A stretch of 64,000 nt of DNA from Enterococcus sp. 5H (GTDB taxonomy: Bacteria; Bacillota; Bacilli; Lactobacillales; Enterococcaceae): the NCBI RefSeq assembly GCF_028128615.1, contig NZ_AMDP01000002.1, forward strand, positions 310,001 through 374,000, written 5' to 3'. The stretch's first letter is position 1, and the number at the start of each line of letters is the position of its first letter. This document shows, piece after piece, positions 10,801 through 20,470 of this stretch. A program made the translations under genes and the position numbers. Below the pieces are notes generated by a model. That model was not told the DNA's origin. It saw only the letters and a list, made by a program, of their open reading frames with translations, and made no database searches.

Positions 10801-12182
10801 TATTTGGTGAAGAATATGTGTATCGAGCAGGAACGATTGGTACTGTTGCAGATAAAACTGCTTATGGTTTTGTTAAGGGGTATGAACGCGATCATAATTT
10901 ACACTTTAGAGGAGCGGAAGTTGATCGATTAGCCAAAGGTTCAACAGGCGTGAAAAGAACGACTGGTCAGCATCCGGGAGGAATTATCGTTATTCCTGAT
11001 TATATGGATGTTTATGATTTTACACCAATTCAGTTTCCGGCAGATGATCAAAATGCTGAGTGGAAAACAACTCATTTTGATTTCCATTCGATTCACGATA
11101 ATATTTTAAAACTTGATATATTGGGCCATGATGATCCTACTGTTATTCGGATGTTACAAGATTTATCTGGGATTGATCCCAAGACCATACCAACAGATGA
11201 TCCTGAAATGATGCGGATTTTCGCCGGTCCTGAAGTGTTAGGCGTTACAGCAGATCAGATTTATTCTAAAACGGGTACTTTGGGTATTCCTGAGTTTGGT
11301 ACGCGTTTTGTACGAGGCATGTTGGAAGAAACACATCCATCGACATTTGCAGAATTACTACAAATTTCTGGTTTGTCCCATGGTACGGATGTTTGGCTGG
11401 GTAATGCAGAGGAATTAATTCGTCGTGGAGAAGCGACCTTAGCAGAAGTAATTGGTTGTCGGGATGATATTATGGTTTATCTAATTCACGCTGGACTTGA
11501 TAGTGGCATGGCCTTTAAGATCATGGAAACAGTACGTAAAGGTCAGTGGAATAAGATTCCAGATGATTTAAGAGAAACATATTTAACTGCTATGAAAGAA
11601 AACAATGTTCCAGATTGGTATATTGATTCTTGTTCAAAAATCAAATATATGTTTCCGAAAGCCCATGCGGCAGCTTATGTATTGATGGCGTTGCGTGTTG
11701 CATACTTTAAAGTGTATTTTCCAATTTTATATTATTGTGCATATTTCTCTGTACGGGCAGATGATTTTGATTTAGTTGCGATGTCACAAGGGAAAGAAGC
11801 TGTCAAAGCAAGAATGAAAGAAATCCAGGATAAAGGATTAGAAGCATCTACAAAAGAGAAAAATCTTTTAACTGTTTTAGAACTTGCTAATGAAATGATT
11901 GAACGGGGCTTTAAATTCGGTATGATTGATCTATACAAATCTGATGCTGAAAACTTTGTAATTGAGGGTGACACTTTAATTGCACCATTTAGAGCGGTTC
12001 CCAGCTTAGGACTTAACGTGGCTAAATCTATTGTAGAGGCACGTGAAGAGCCATTCTTATCAAAAGAAGATCTAGCAAGCCGGGGTAAAGTTTCAAAAAC
12101 ACTAATTGAATATATGAATGAAAATGGTGTTTTAAAAGATTTACCAGACGAAAATCAATTATCTTTGTTTGATATGTTGTAA
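7830..12182 (+). CDS. polC: DNA polymerase III PolC-type alpha subunit
   Basis: This is the main replicative DNA polymerase of low-GC Firmicutes, about 1450 residues. In order there is an N-terminal domain, an OB fold, and a PHP domain ([13 protein letters not shown] near residue 342). The PHP domain is split by the DEDD proofreading exonuclease ([20 protein letters not shown] near 427). A four-Cys zinc site (HCVNC...CPNCG) comes before the polymerase active site [12 protein letters not shown]. Shine-Dalgarno AAGGAGG at 7815-7821 is 8 nt before GTG 7830 and 5 nt before the in-frame TTG 7827. I prefer the GTG, but either is possible. It ends in a terminator shared with the convergent dehydrogenase gene. 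Confidence 0.97.
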   Translation: MAEKAQELFAKLIDQIQLSEQEREHPLIQQGRIEKVIVHQQSRLWEFHLGFAGILPVMLYQSFMQQLELAFQQIAGVSVKVSADKNDFTEEQLTDYWQLALLNSQCDTPLVQRVIKTQRPVIEDKKIILPVDNEAVIPYLKQQYLPIIEDLYLNYGFQKFHIEPKMDEQQAKRVLALFEERKQEQDAAFQQQAAESLVKHEQKKKEKQQQGPALDGPIRLGRNIPNDEPIMPMGNILEEERRVTIEGFIFDKEVRELRSKRKILILKITDYTSSFIVKKFSNGEKDEQIFDAIQSKSWVRVRGSIQEDTFMRDLVMNCQDLMEVKHAPRKDYAPEGDKRVELHLHSNMSTMDATNNVADFVAQAGKWGHKAIAITDHGGAQGFPDAHSAGKKAGVKILYGVEANVVDDGVPIAYNEAHIELTDATYVVFDVETTGLSAVYDTIIELAAVKMHKGNIIDTFEQFIDPGHPLSQTTISLTGITDEMVRGSKSEEEVLRLFREFSEDTILVAHNASFDMGFLNTSYGKYDIPEAENPVIDTLELSRYLHPTFKSHRLNTLSKKFGVNLEQHHRAIYDSESTGHLCWIFLKDAKENHGMNYHDELNMHIGEGDSYKRARPFHATILATTQAGLKNLFKLISMSNVNYFFRIPRIPRSQLNKLREGLIIGSACSNGEIFEAMMQKGVEEAKNRAKFYDYIEVMPKAVYAPLLEQELVKSEADLEEIIANLVKIGDELDKPVVATGNVHYLNEEDSVYRKILVGSMGGANPLNRHSLPQVHFRTTDEMLTAFQFLGEETAHRLVVENPNAIADMCDEITPVKDDLYTPKIPGSEDEIRNLSYTRAKELYGDPLPDIVEKRLKKELDSIIGNGFSVIYLISQKLVHKSMEDGYLVGSRGSVGSSFVATMTGITEVNPLAPHYHCVNCQYSEFFEDGSYGSGFDMPEKNCPNCGQRLFKDGHDIPFETFLGFHGDKVPDIDLNFSGDYQAEAHNYTKVLFGEEYVYRAGTIGTVADKTAYGFVKGYERDHNLHFRGAEVDRLAKGSTGVKRTTGQHPGGIIVIPDYMDVYDFTPIQFPADDQNAEWKTTHFDFHSIHDNILKLDILGHDDPTVIRMLQDLSGIDPKTIPTDDPEMMRIFAGPEVLGVTADQIYSKTGTLGIPEFGTRFVRGMLEETHPSTFAELLQISGLSHGTDVWLGNAEELIRRGEATLAEVIGCRDDIMVYLIHAGLDSGMAFKIMETVRKGQWNKIPDDLRETYLTAMKENNVPDWYIDSCSKIKYMFPKAHAAAYVLMALRVAYFKVYFPILYYCAYFSVRADDFDLVAMSQGKEAVKARMKEIQDKGLEASTKEKNLLTVLELANEMIERGFKFGMIDLYKSDAENFVIEGDTLIAPFRAVPSLGLNVAKSIVEAREEPFLSKEDLASRGKVSKTLIEYMNENGVLKDLPDENQLSLFDML

Positions 12183-12200
12183 AAATGTAGATTAATACAG

Positions 12201-12236
12201 AAAAAACGGACGATCGTATGTATCATCCGTTTTTTT
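12201..12236. terminator. Bidirectional terminator between polC and the D-hydroxyacid dehydrogenase gene
   Basis: AAAAAACGGA-CGAT and ATC-ATCCGTTTTTT form a symmetric A/T-flanked stem that can serve both convergent genes. Confidence 0.85.
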
Positions 12237-12239
12237 CTA

Positions 12240-13238
12240 TTAATCGATTGCAATTAAAGAATCACTGACACCGTTCGTATAAAGCTCCAACAAGCTCTTT
12301 AATGAGCTTTCCATCAGGATTTTCGATGCTTGCAATGTATAAAAAGCAATATGTGGGCTAACGATAACATTGTCGAGTTGCAATAGTTCTTCGATGTATG
12401 GATTTTTTTGAAGTTGTTCCGCTTTTGTTTTATTGACAAACAACATTTCATCTTCTAACGTATCTAAACCTGCTCCAGCAATTGTCCCTGATTTTAGAGC
12501 GTTAATCAATGCTTGCGTATCAACTAAAGGTCCGCGAGCGGTATTAATAATTAATGCATCTGACTTCATCATGGATAAAATATGTTGGTCAATTAAATGA
12601 TGATTTTCTGGTAAGTACGGTGTATGAAGTGATAGAATATCCGCTTCTTTTGCCACATCTTCCAAAGTAGAGCGATAAGTTAAAATGGAATCTAAATCCT
12701 GTTTTGGATATTTATCATAAGCAATCACAGTTGCTCCTAAAGCCTTAAATAATTCAGCTGTTACCAGACCAATATGACCAGTTCCAATAATGCCCACAGT
12801 CAACTCATGAATTTCACGACCGATTAATCCGTCTAAACGAAAATCTTGCTGTTGTTCTCTTTGGACTAATTTAGGAATTTGGCGTAAAAGCATCATAGTC
12901 AGTGTTAAGGCGTGTTCTGCAATCGCTCTAGGACTATAAACAGGAACATTTGCTGCTTTAATTTGATATTTTTTTAAATATTCTTTAGCTAATCCATCAA
13001 TTCCAGCAGATCTGGTTGAAAGCAAATGAATTTGGTTTTCTGCCATTTGTTGATAAACTGCTTCATCATGGACAGCTGCCATCTGTTGAAAAGAAATGGC
13101 ATCCGCTCCTTGAGCTAAAGTAACGGTTTGCGCATTTAATTCTTGATCGGTAGTTTCGATCGTAATGCCGTGTTCTTTGGCCCATTTTTCTGCAACAGGC
13201 TGTTCTTTGTTTCCAATTCCATAAATGAATACTTTCAT
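12240..13238 (-). CDS. D-2-hydroxyacid dehydrogenase (D-lactate dehydrogenase type)
   Basis: The protein is an NAD-dependent reductase of 2-keto acids, probably pyruvate to D-lactate, in the cytoplasm. Its 332 residues fit the D-LDH/VanH group. It has a Rossmann motif GTGHIGLVTAELFKALGA, the NTARGPLVDTQAL segment with the substrate-binding Arg, and VSPHIAFYT with the catalytic His. The segment RSAGIDGLAKEY also fits D-LDH. No van or ligase gene is adjacent, so a resistance role is not suggested. A 2-hydroxyisocaproate-type substrate cannot be excluded. A TATACT -10 on the minus strand (13279-13284) is a plausible promoter. Confidence 0.85.
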   Translation of the reverse strand: MKVFIYGIGNKEQPVAEKWAKEHGITIETTDQELNAQTVTLAQGADAISFQQMAAVHDEAVYQQMAENQIHLLSTRSAGIDGLAKEYLKKYQIKAANVPVYSPRAIAEHALTLTMMLLRQIPKLVQREQQQDFRLDGLIGREIHELTVGIIGTGHIGLVTAELFKALGATVIAYDKYPKQDLDSILTYRSTLEDVAKEADILSLHTPYLPENHHLIDQHILSMMKSDALIINTARGPLVDTQALINALKSGTIAGAGLDTLEDEMLFVNKTKAEQLQKNPYIEELLQLDNVIVSPHIAFYTLQASKILMESSLKSLLELYTNGVSDSLIAID

Positions 13239-13392
13239 ATAATTTTCTTCCCTTCTCGAAAAGTAGCAAACTTTTCCTAGTATATTGTATGAAAATTCCA
13301 GACAATTTCCTAGTCAGAAGTATTTTTAAGAAAAAAATCTAATGAAACTCGTAATAATAACACTAAACCTTTAATTTTTTCGCTTAGTAGCA

Positions 13393-13398
13393 TATAAT
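13393..13398 (+). promoter_or_regulatory. Candidate -10 box of the zapA-cvpA-mutS2 operon
   Basis: TATAAT at 13393-13398 has only a weak -35. A second candidate, the extended -10 TGGTAAAAT (13439-13447), is closer to the gene. I cannot decide between them. Confidence 0.45.
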
Positions 13399-13485
13399 AA
13401 GAAAGGGTTTATCAGAGAATACACGCAGGTGTTTTTCGTGGTAAAATAGCAGTTATGGATAGATACTACAGGAGGGAACACCATC

Positions 13486-13929
13486 ATGGTTAAAGAAAAA
13501 ACAAGATATAAAGCTGTAATTGCCGATCATTCCTATACAATTATCGGACAAGAAAGCAAACAACATATGGATTTAGTCACTAAAATTGTCAATGAACAGT
13601 TAGCAGAGCTCAAACATATTTCACCACAAACAGATGATGAACAAGCATCCGTTCTTTTAGCAATTAATGCTATTTCGGATCAATTGAAAAAACAAGAAAA
13701 AGTCATTAACTTGGAACAAGAAGTAGCTGAATTGAAAAAAAGAACGATTCGTTTAGCTGAATTAGAAAATCGAATTAAGCGAATTGAAGCAATTGAAGAT
13801 GAAGCACGTGATGTCCTTAAAAAAAATGGACGGGAAGATGTAGAGATTCATAATCATATGGAAGCTCAACAGATTTTAAATGAAAATCGAAAACAACAAA
13901 TTCAAAGTAAAAGTACACAAGATCAATAA
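13486..13929 (+). CDS. zapA: Cell division protein ZapA
   Basis: ZapA binds FtsZ and promotes bundling of protofilaments in the Z-ring. The 147 residues begin with the ZapA beta-strand region (TRYKAVIADHSYTIIGQESKQHM). A long helical and coiled-coil stretch follows (about residues 60-115, with KKQEKVINLEQEVAELKK), then a polar tail. It is longer than E. coli ZapA because the coiled coil and tail extend further. Shine-Dalgarno GGAGGG precedes the ATG. It heads the conserved Firmicute order zapA-cvpA-mutS2. Confidence 0.88.
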   Translation: MVKEKTRYKAVIADHSYTIIGQESKQHMDLVTKIVNEQLAELKHISPQTDDEQASVLLAINAISDQLKKQEKVINLEQEVAELKKRTIRLAELENRIKRIEAIEDEARDVLKKNGREDVEIHNHMEAQQILNENRKQQIQSKSTQDQ

Positions 13930-13946
13930 TATGAGAGGATGACGGG

Positions 13947-14495
13947 ATGTTAACTTTACTCATTTTACTATTATTAGCTATCGGATTTTATACAGGTGCT
14001 AGAAGAGGATTAGTTCTGCAAGTTTTATATACATTCGGGTATCTTTGTACATATTTTATTGCGAGAACATATTATCAAAGTCTTGCTTCTCACTTAAAAT
14101 TATATGTACCATACCCCTCTCCAACTGCAGAGACTAAATTAGTTTTCTTTGATCAAAATCTTACACTAGACTTGGATCAGGCATTTTACGGTGCAGTAGC
14201 TTTTTTACTAATCTTAGCAGCGGGTTGGTTGGTTGTAAGATTTTTAGGCATTTTTGCACATCATTTAACATTTATTCCTGTACTAAAACAAGCGAATGGA
14301 CTAGCTGGCGGAGTGATTAGTTTTATTGTGATGTATGTTGGAATATTCTTAGTTTTAATGATGCTGTCAATGTTGCCGATTGATGCCATTCAAAATCAAT
14401 TTAAAAATAGCGGTTTAGCTCAATTTATTGTTAAAGACACACCCGTTTTTTCAAATCAAATTTATCAATTATGGGTTGAGAAAATGATTCGCTAG
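13947..14495 (+). CDS. CvpA family membrane protein
   Basis: The protein has 182 residues and about four hydrophobic helices: the N-terminal LTLLILLLLAIGFYTGARRG, then FYGAVAFLLILAAGWLVVRF, then GVISFIVMYVGIFLVLMML. The GxxxGxRRGL turn after the first helix is typical of CvpA/YshB proteins. The family is linked to colicin V production in E. coli and envelope homeostasis, but its biochemical role is not settled. It lies 17 bp after zapA and 25 bp before mutS2, so the three are cotranscribed. Confidence 0.85.
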   Translation: MLTLLILLLLAIGFYTGARRGLVLQVLYTFGYLCTYFIARTYYQSLASHLKLYVPYPSPTAETKLVFFDQNLTLDLDQAFYGAVAFLLILAAGWLVVRFLGIFAHHLTFIPVLKQANGLAGGVISFIVMYVGIFLVLMMLSMLPIDAIQNQFKNSGLAQFIVKDTPVFSNQIYQLWVEKMIR

Positions 14496-14520
14496 TATCA
14501 CAAGAACAGAAGGTGAAAAA

Positions 14521-16887
14521 ATGAACACTAGAATTTTAACGACGCTTGGTTTTGATAAAGTGAAGCAATTAATTGCTCAATACGTTGTTACAGCTCAAGG
14601 AGTAGAAGAAGTTGAGATGTTAGTTCCAGTTAATGATAAAAATAGTATTCAGTCATGGCTGGAAGAAACGGAAGATGGCTTAAAAATTCAGCGTCTACGA
14701 GGTGGTATCCCGATTCCTAAACTGGAAAATATTCGTCCTCATATGAAAAGAATCGAAATTGGAGCTGATTTAAACGGGATTGAATTAGCTCAAGTTGGAC
14801 GGGTTCTTTCAACAACATCTGAAGTTATTCGATTTTTTAATGATCTTAAAGACAGTGAGATTGATTTATTAAGACTTTATTCATGGGTCGATCAGCTAAT
14901 TGTTTTACCTGAATTAAGTCGTCGTTTAAGAGAATCCATTGATGAAGATGGCAGAGTGACAGATGAAGCGTCACCAGAATTAAAAATTATTCGTAATAAT
15001 ATTCGGAGAAGTGAACAAACGATTCGTGAACAACTAGATGGTATTGTTAGAGGGAAAAACGCTAAATACTTGAGTGATGCGATTGTAACAATGAGGAATG
15101 AGCGCTATGTAATTCCTGTTAAACAAGAATATAAGAGTGTATTTGGTGGTGTCGTCCATGATCAAAGTGCTTCTGGTCAAACCTTATTTATTGAACCGAA
15201 ACAAATTGTGGAACTGAATAATCGATTGAGGCAACATCAAATAGCAGAGCGCAATGAAATTGAACGGATTTTAGCGGAGTTGTCTGCTGAATTGGTTCCT
15301 CATAGAAATGAGATTCTGCACAACGCTTATGTGATTGGGAAGTTAGACTTTGTGAATGCCAAGGCTCGTTTTGGGAAAGAATTAAAAGCTGTTGTTCCTG
15401 AAATCAGCGATACTAATCAGATTCATTTTAAACAAGCCAGACATCCGCTAATCGATCAAGAAAAAGCTGTTCCTAACGATATAACAATTGGAAAAGATTA
15501 TCAGGCAGTTGTTATCACTGGACCAAATACAGGAGGAAAGACGATTACATTAAAAACTTTAGGTTTACTACAATTAATGGGGCAATCGGGCTTGCCGATT
15601 CCAGCTGGTGAAGAAAGTTGTATGGGGATTTTTGATGAGGTTTTTGCTGATATTGGGGATGAACAGTCAATTGAACAGAGTTTAAGTACATTTTCTTCAC
15701 ATATGACTAATATTGTAGATGTCTTAAAGAAAGTTGATAACCAAAGTTTGGTTTTATTTGATGAACTAGGTGCTGGGACTGATCCCCAAGAAGGGGCAGC
15801 TTTAGCTATTTCAATTCTGGATGCATTAGGTAGTAAAGGCGCTTATGTTATGGCGACAACTCACTATCCTGAATTGAAAGTTTACGGCTATAATCGTGCT
15901 GGAACAATTAATGCAAGTATGGAATTTGATGTGGATACATTAAGTCCGACTTATCGATTGTTGATTGGGGTACCAGGACGAAGTAATGCCTTTGAAATCT
16001 CCAAACGATTAGGGTTAGATACTACTATTATTGATGAAGCGAAACATATCATGGACGGCGAAAGTCAAGATTTAAATGAAATGATCGCAGATTTAGAAAA
16101 TCGTCGCAAAATGGCGGAAACAGAATATTTAGAAGTTCGTCACTATGTCGATGAATCAGAGCGTTTATACAATGAATTAAAAGAAGCATATAGTTATTTC
16201 TTTGATGAAAGAGAAAAAGAAATGAATAAAGCACGTATTAAAGCTAATGAGCTGGTTGCTAAAGCGGAAGAAGAAGCTAGTGACATCATTTCTGATATTC
16301 GTAAAATGCAGCTTACAAGCGGTAATCAAGGCGGAATTAAAGAGCATCAATTGATCGATGCGAAATCAAAACTTTCTCAACTGCATCAAGAAGAAGCTCA
16401 TTTAGATAAAAATAAAGTCTTGAAAAAAGCTAAAGAACAAAAACAATTTAAAGTTGGCGATGAAGTTTTAGTCCAAACTTATGGGCAAAGAGGGACGCTA
16501 ATTCGTAAGTCTGGAGATCATGAATGGCAAGTTCAATTAGGCATTTTAAAAATGTCTGTTGACGAAAGCGATATGGTACCAGTTGCTCCGGAAAAAGAAC
16601 CAAAACAACGAGTTACCGCTGTGCGTTCCAGCGAATCTAGTCACGTTGCCAATCAATTAGATTTACGTGGGAAACGTTATGAAGAAGCGCTTGCGGAAGT
16701 CGATCAATATCTAGATGCTGCAATTTTAGCTGGGTATCCTCAAGTAACGATTGTTCATGGAAAAGGAACTGGGGCATTACGCACAGGAATCACAGATTAT
16801 CTGAAAAATCACCGCAGTGTTAGCAGTTATGAATTTGCTCCTGGAAATCAAGGCGGCAACGGTGCGACAATTGTTAAGTTCAAATGA
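14521..16887 (+). CDS. mutS2: MutS2 ATPase/endonuclease (ribosome collision or recombination control)
   Basis: The protein is a 788-residue MutS homologue without the mismatch-recognition domain. Order: N-terminal clamp and coiled-coil core, then an ABC-type ATPase with Walker A GPNTGGKT (residues 334-341) and Walker B LVLFDELGAGTDP. A second coiled coil (about 510-620) follows, then a KOW-like segment and a C-terminal Smr nuclease domain (LDLRGKRYEEALAEVDQYL, then HGKGTGALRTGI). MutS2 has been described both as an anti-recombinase and as a rescue factor that splits collided ribosomes. Length is typical. It is the last gene of the zapA-cvpA-mutS2 operon. Confidence 0.96.
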   Translation: MNTRILTTLGFDKVKQLIAQYVVTAQGVEEVEMLVPVNDKNSIQSWLEETEDGLKIQRLRGGIPIPKLENIRPHMKRIEIGADLNGIELAQVGRVLSTTSEVIRFFNDLKDSEIDLLRLYSWVDQLIVLPELSRRLRESIDEDGRVTDEASPELKIIRNNIRRSEQTIREQLDGIVRGKNAKYLSDAIVTMRNERYVIPVKQEYKSVFGGVVHDQSASGQTLFIEPKQIVELNNRLRQHQIAERNEIERILAELSAELVPHRNEILHNAYVIGKLDFVNAKARFGKELKAVVPEISDTNQIHFKQARHPLIDQEKAVPNDITIGKDYQAVVITGPNTGGKTITLKTLGLLQLMGQSGLPIPAGEESCMGIFDEVFADIGDEQSIEQSLSTFSSHMTNIVDVLKKVDNQSLVLFDELGAGTDPQEGAALAISILDALGSKGAYVMATTHYPELKVYGYNRAGTINASMEFDVDTLSPTYRLLIGVPGRSNAFEISKRLGLDTTIIDEAKHIMDGESQDLNEMIADLENRRKMAETEYLEVRHYVDESERLYNELKEAYSYFFDEREKEMNKARIKANELVAKAEEEASDIISDIRKMQLTSGNQGGIKEHQLIDAKSKLSQLHQEEAHLDKNKVLKKAKEQKQFKVGDEVLVQTYGQRGTLIRKSGDHEWQVQLGILKMSVDESDMVPVAPEKEPKQRVTAVRSSESSHVANQLDLRGKRYEEALAEVDQYLDAAILAGYPQVTIVHGKGTGALRTGITDYLKNHRSVSSYEFAPGNQGGNGATIVKFK

Positions 16888-16891
16888 ATTA

Positions 16892-16908
16892 GCTTACCTT
16901 TAGTAAGC
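16892..16908 (+). terminator. Weak hairpin after mutS2
   Basis: GCTTAC and GTAAGC pair around CTTTA but no T-tract follows. At best this is a weak terminator or an mRNA end stabiliser. Confidence 0.3.
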
Positions 16909-16935
16909 AGAAAACTAGTCGAACAGTAAAACCAG

Positions 16936-16944
16936 TGATATACT
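16936..16944 (+). promoter_or_regulatory. trxA extended -10 promoter
   Basis: TGATATACT is a TGn-TATACT extended -10, about 35 bp before the trxA ATG. No clear -35 is present. Confidence 0.55.
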
Positions 16945-16978
16945 ATAAATAGATGTAAAAGAACTAGGAGGCGTTATT

Positions 16979-17293
16979 ATGACACAAGTAATAACTGATA
17001 AAGATTTTTCAGCTGAAACTGATAGCGGTCTTGTTTTAATCGATTTTTGGGCAACTTGGTGTGGTCCTTGTCGCATGCAAGCACCGATTTTAGAACAATT
17101 AAGTGAAGAATATGATGAATCTGAATTGAAAATTGCTAAAATGGATGTTGATGAAAATCCTGAAACACCCGCTTCATTTGGAATCATGAGTATTCCTACA
17201 TTGTTATTGAAAAAAGATGGAGAAGTTGTAGAAAAAGCAGTAGGTGTTCATTCTAAAGAACAATTACGTGCGCTGATTGATAGCTACTTATAA
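16979..17293 (+). CDS. trxA: Thioredoxin
   Basis: Thioredoxin is a cytoplasmic dithiol reductant. It has the normal length of 104 residues and the active site WCGPC with Cys28 and Cys31 (WATWCGPCRMQAPIL). The cis-Pro segment MSIPTLLLKKDGE is intact. Strong Shine-Dalgarno TAGGAGG precedes the ATG. It is monocistronic, with its own extended -10 promoter and a terminator just after the stop. The order mutS2-trxA-uvrC is common in Firmicutes. Confidence 0.96.
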   Translation: MTQVITDKDFSAETDSGLVLIDFWATWCGPCRMQAPILEQLSEEYDESELKIAKMDVDENPETPASFGIMSIPTLLLKKDGEVVEKAVGVHSKEQLRALIDSYL

Positions 17294-17303
17294 GCGATTT
17301 TCT

Positions 17304-17335
17304 TAGGATGGAGACTTTCTTCATCCTATTTTTTA
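17304..17335 (+). terminator. Intrinsic terminator after trxA
   Basis: TAGGATG and CATCCTA pair around GAGACTTTCTT and run into TTTTTT. Confidence 0.85.
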
Positions 17336-17354
17336 TGCTGATTTGATTGGAAAA

Positions 17355-17363
17355 TGATATAAT
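17355..17363 (+). promoter_or_regulatory. uvrC extended -10 promoter
   Basis: TGATATAAT is a perfect TGn-TATAAT extended -10, 32 bp before the preferred uvrC ATG. It supports the start at 17395 rather than the upstream in-frame TTG at 17347, which lies before this -10. Confidence 0.65.
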
Positions 17364-17394
17364 AGATGGTATCAACGAACTGAAAGGAAGTACT

Positions 17395-19194
17395 ATGAAC
17401 GAAAGAATCAAAAATAAGCTAGCATTACTTCCTGACCAACCAGGATGTTACTTAATGAAGGATAAAAATGGCACGATTATCTATGTCGGAAAAGCCAAAG
17501 TCCTTAAAAACCGTGTAAGATCTTACTTTACTGGCAGCCATGATACTAAAACAGAGCGTTTAGTCAGTGAGATAGAAGATTTTGAATATATTGTTACTGA
17601 GTCTAATATCGAGGCATTACTTTTAGAGATTAACCTAATTCACAAAAATGACCCTAAATATAATATCATGTTGAAAGATGATAAGAGCTATCCTTTTATT
17701 AAAATCACAAATGAAGATTTCCCTCGTTTGCTGATTACACGTAAAGTCGTAAAAGATAAAGCCTTATATTTTGGGCCATATCCAGATGTTGGTGCTGCTA
17801 ATGAAACTAAACGCTTACTGGATCGATTATTTCCTTTAAGAAAATGTCGTGTATTACCAAAAGAGGTTTGTTTATATTATCATATGGGTCAGTGTTTGGC
17901 ACCTTGCGTTTTTGATGTGCCAAAATCAACGTACAAAGAAATGGTTGATGAGATTAAACGTTTTTTGAATGGCGGACATCCAGTGATTGAAAAAGAATTG
18001 ATGGAAAAAATGGAAGTAGCTGCTGAAAATATGGAGTTCGAAAAAGCTGCGGAATATCGTGATCAAATAAAAGCAATTGAAACAGTGATGACTCGGCAAA
18101 AAATGACTAACGCTGATTTGGTTGATCGAGATGTATTTGGCTATGCAGTTGATAAAGGCTGGATGTGTGTACAAGTCTTTTTTATTCGTCAAGGAAAATT
18201 AATTGAACGTGATGTTTCGATTTTTCCATTTTATAATGAAGAGGAAGAAGACTTTTTAACTTTTGTTGGTCAATTTTATTTGGAGAATGAACATTTTGTT
18301 CCCAAAGAAGTTCTGATTCCAGATAATATAGATGTAGCCAGCGTGGAAGCAATGCTTTCCACTAAAGTTTTACAACCAGTGCGGGGAGAAAAAAAGAAAC
18401 TGGTCAGGCTAGCTGGGAAAAATGCGACAGTTGCTTTGCAAGAAAAATTTGATCTAATCGTCCGGAAGCAAGAACGAACGATTGGCGCAGTAGAAAAGCT
18501 GGGCAATGCGATGAATATCCCAACGCCAATTAGAATTGAAGCCTTCGATAACTCGAATATTATGGGAACCGATCCGGTTTCTGCGATGGTTGTATTTATT
18601 GATGGGCGACCAGATAAAAAAGAGTATCGCAAATATAAAATAAAAACAGTTAAAGGTCCAGATGATTACGCTTCTATGCGGGAAGTTATTTACCGTCGCT
18701 ATTCACGCGTTTTAAAAGAGGGATTACCATTTCCAGACTTAATTGTTATTGATGGAGGGAAAGGGCAAGTAGATGCTGCAAAAGAAGTATTAGATAACCA
18801 ATTAGGCTTGGATATTCCAATTGCCGGCTTAGCTAAAAATGATAAGCATAAGACTAGTGAATTGCTTTTTGGTTCTGATCTGGCTATCGTTCCTCTTGAA
18901 AGAAATTCTCAAGAATTTTTTCTATTGCAACGAATTCAAGACGAAGTCCATCGTTTTGCAATCACTTTTCATCGTCAGTTACGTAGCAAAAACAGTTTTT
19001 CATCTCGCTTGGATGATATTGAAGGACTTGGACCAAAGCGCAAAAAAGAATTGCTAAAGCAGTTTAAATCGCTAAAAAATATTACGGCAGCTTCAATAGA
19101 AGATCTAAAGGATTCTGGTTTACCCAAAAATGTGGCAAAAAATGTTTATGATCACTTACATCAAGAAGCAACCAGCTCAAATGATGAAAAATAA
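17395..19194 (+). CDS. uvrC: Excinuclease ABC subunit C
   Basis: UvrC makes both incisions in nucleotide excision repair after UvrAB finds the lesion. From the ATG at 17395 (Shine-Dalgarno AAAGGAAG) it has 599 residues. The N-terminal GIY-YIG nuclease shows [21 protein letters not shown] Cys cluster ([13 protein letters not shown]) and a UvrB-interacting UVR helix pair ([17 protein letters not shown]) follow. The second RNase H-like nuclease shows [14 protein letters not shown] and IDGGKGQ, and a helix-hairpin-helix lies at the end ([17 protein letters not shown]). It is complete and ordinary. Confidence 0.96.
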   Translation: MNERIKNKLALLPDQPGCYLMKDKNGTIIYVGKAKVLKNRVRSYFTGSHDTKTERLVSEIEDFEYIVTESNIEALLLEINLIHKNDPKYNIMLKDDKSYPFIKITNEDFPRLLITRKVVKDKALYFGPYPDVGAANETKRLLDRLFPLRKCRVLPKEVCLYYHMGQCLAPCVFDVPKSTYKEMVDEIKRFLNGGHPVIEKELMEKMEVAAENMEFEKAAEYRDQIKAIETVMTRQKMTNADLVDRDVFGYAVDKGWMCVQVFFIRQGKLIERDVSIFPFYNEEEEDFLTFVGQFYLENEHFVPKEVLIPDNIDVASVEAMLSTKVLQPVRGEKKKLVRLAGKNATVALQEKFDLIVRKQERTIGAVEKLGNAMNIPTPIRIEAFDNSNIMGTDPVSAMVVFIDGRPDKKEYRKYKIKTVKGPDDYASMREVIYRRYSRVLKEGLPFPDLIVIDGGKGQVDAAKEVLDNQLGLDIPIAGLAKNDKHKTSELLFGSDLAIVPLERNSQEFFLLQRIQDEVHRFAITFHRQLRSKNSFSSRLDDIEGLGPKRKKELLKQFKSLKNITAASIEDLKDSGLPKNVAKNVYDHLHQEATSSNDEK

Positions 19195-19207
19195 AATGGA
19201 TTATCTA

Positions 19208-19248
19208 AACTCGCTAAGTTGAATTCTCGATTTAGCGGGTTATTTTAT
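19208..19248 (+). terminator. Intrinsic terminator after uvrC
   Basis: AACTCGCTAA pairs with TTAGCGGGTT (one G-U) and is followed by ATTTTATTT. Confidence 0.8.
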
Positions 19249-19570
19249 TTAAAGTAAGAAAATGAGTAATTGATTAAAAAAAGATTTGACAGTTGGAATA
19301 ACAAACGATACCATAATGTTATGTAGTAATTTGTGTAATTGTTAATAAAGGGTTGAAATTTTTTTAATCAATAAAATAACGATGAATATTTATTTTTTTA
19401 AATTACTAAAAAGATGCTTGAAGAATAATTATTGCTTGTAACAAGGTAATTTATTCTATTTTTTATAAATAAATGATAAAATTTGGTGAAAGGTTTTAAG
19501 ACCTTTAAAAAAACTATTGTGGATTTAAAATTTTTGGAGCTAGGCTAGTTTAAATATAGGAGGATGGGAA
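19249..19570 (+). other. AT-rich intergenic region before the ABC exporter, with candidate promoters
   Basis: No coding frame is seen in these 320 bp. TTGACA (19286-19291) with a 17-bp spacer and TACCAT gives one promoter candidate. TGATAAAAT (19474-19482) is an extended -10 candidate nearer the gene. The palindrome AAAGGT-TTTAAG-ACCTTT (19489-19506) lies at the start point expected for the second candidate and could be an operator. Confidence 0.4.
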
Positions 19571-20470
19571 ATGTTAGAAGTAAAGAATTTGGTTAAAACA
19601 TTTGGGGATTATACAGCTGTAGACAATATGTCTTTTGAAATCCCAGATGGAAAAATACTTGGGCTGATCGGTCAAAATGGTGCTGGGAAAACGACAACTT
19701 TTCGTTTGATTTTAGACTTTTTAACCCAAGATAGTGGAACCGTCTTGTGGAATGGACATCAGTTAAGCGGGAAAGACTATAATGATATTGGTTATTTGCC
19801 CGAAGAACGTGGGTTATATCCAAAAGTATCCATTCAAGATCAACTGATCTATTTTGCCGAATTAAGAGGCAAAACAAAAAAAGAAATCGAACCAAAAATT
19901 GACGAATGGATGGAAAAATTTAAAGTCAAAGGGAAAAAGACGGATAAAGTAAAGTCTCTTTCTAAAGGGAATCAGCAAAAAGTTCAATTAATTGCAACGT
20001 TGATTCATGAACCGAAATTAGTTATTCTTGATGAGCCATTTAGCGGACTTGATCCGGTGAATGCAGAACTGCTTAAAGATGGCATTATTGCATTAAAAGA
20101 GCAAGGATCTTGTGTTATTTTCTCAAGCCATAATATGGATAATGTTGAAAAAATTTGCGATCACCTTGTCATGTTACGAAGTGGCAAAATGGTTTTAAAT
20201 GGCAAAGTTCATGAAATTCGTGAAAGCTTTGGCCGTACAAAAGTATTCTTAGAGTCTCCATTAACACCAGAAGATGTTCTCGCAATTGACGGTGTTCAAT
20301 CTGCTGTCAAACGCGGTGATGGCGTGGTCGAAGTGACATTGAATGATCCTAAAGCTGGAGAAGAAATCTTTACTAGAGCGACACAGTATGGCTATATTCC
20401 GATGTTTAATCAACAACCACCGACTCTGGAAGAAATATTCAAAATGAAAGCAGGTGAACCAAATGAATAA
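19571..20470 (+). CDS. ABC transporter ATP-binding protein (NatA-like)
   Basis: The protein is the ATPase of an ABC-2 type exporter. It has 299 residues with Walker A GQNGAGKTTTF, signature LSKGNQQKVQ, Walker B LVILDEPFSGLDP and the H-loop FSSHNM. The C-terminal extension of about 80 residues (KVFLESPLTPEDVLAIDG onward) is typical of NatA/YhaQ-type subunits that act on Na+ or peptides. Shine-Dalgarno AGGAGG precedes the ATG. It overlaps the permease gene by eight bases, so the two form one transporter. The substrate is not evident from sequence. Confidence 0.9.
   Translation: MLEVKNLVKTFGDYTAVDNMSFEIPDGKILGLIGQNGAGKTTTFRLILDFLTQDSGTVLWNGHQLSGKDYNDIGYLPEERGLYPKVSIQDQLIYFAELRGKTKKEIEPKIDEWMEKFKVKGKKTDKVKSLSKGNQQKVQLIATLIHEPKLVILDEPFSGLDPVNAELLKDGIIALKEQGSCVIFSSHNMDNVEKICDHLVMLRSGKMVLNGKVHEIRESFGRTKVFLESPLTPEDVLAIDGVQSAVKRGDGVVEVTLNDPKAGEEIFTRATQYGYIPMFNQQPPTLEEIFKMKAGEPNE

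Noticed and set aside
12240-13238. VanH-type glycopeptide resistance dehydrogenase
   Set aside because: The protein belongs to the same superfamily, but no D-Ala:D-Lac ligase, VanX or sensor genes are near it. A metabolic D-lactate dehydrogenase role fits better.
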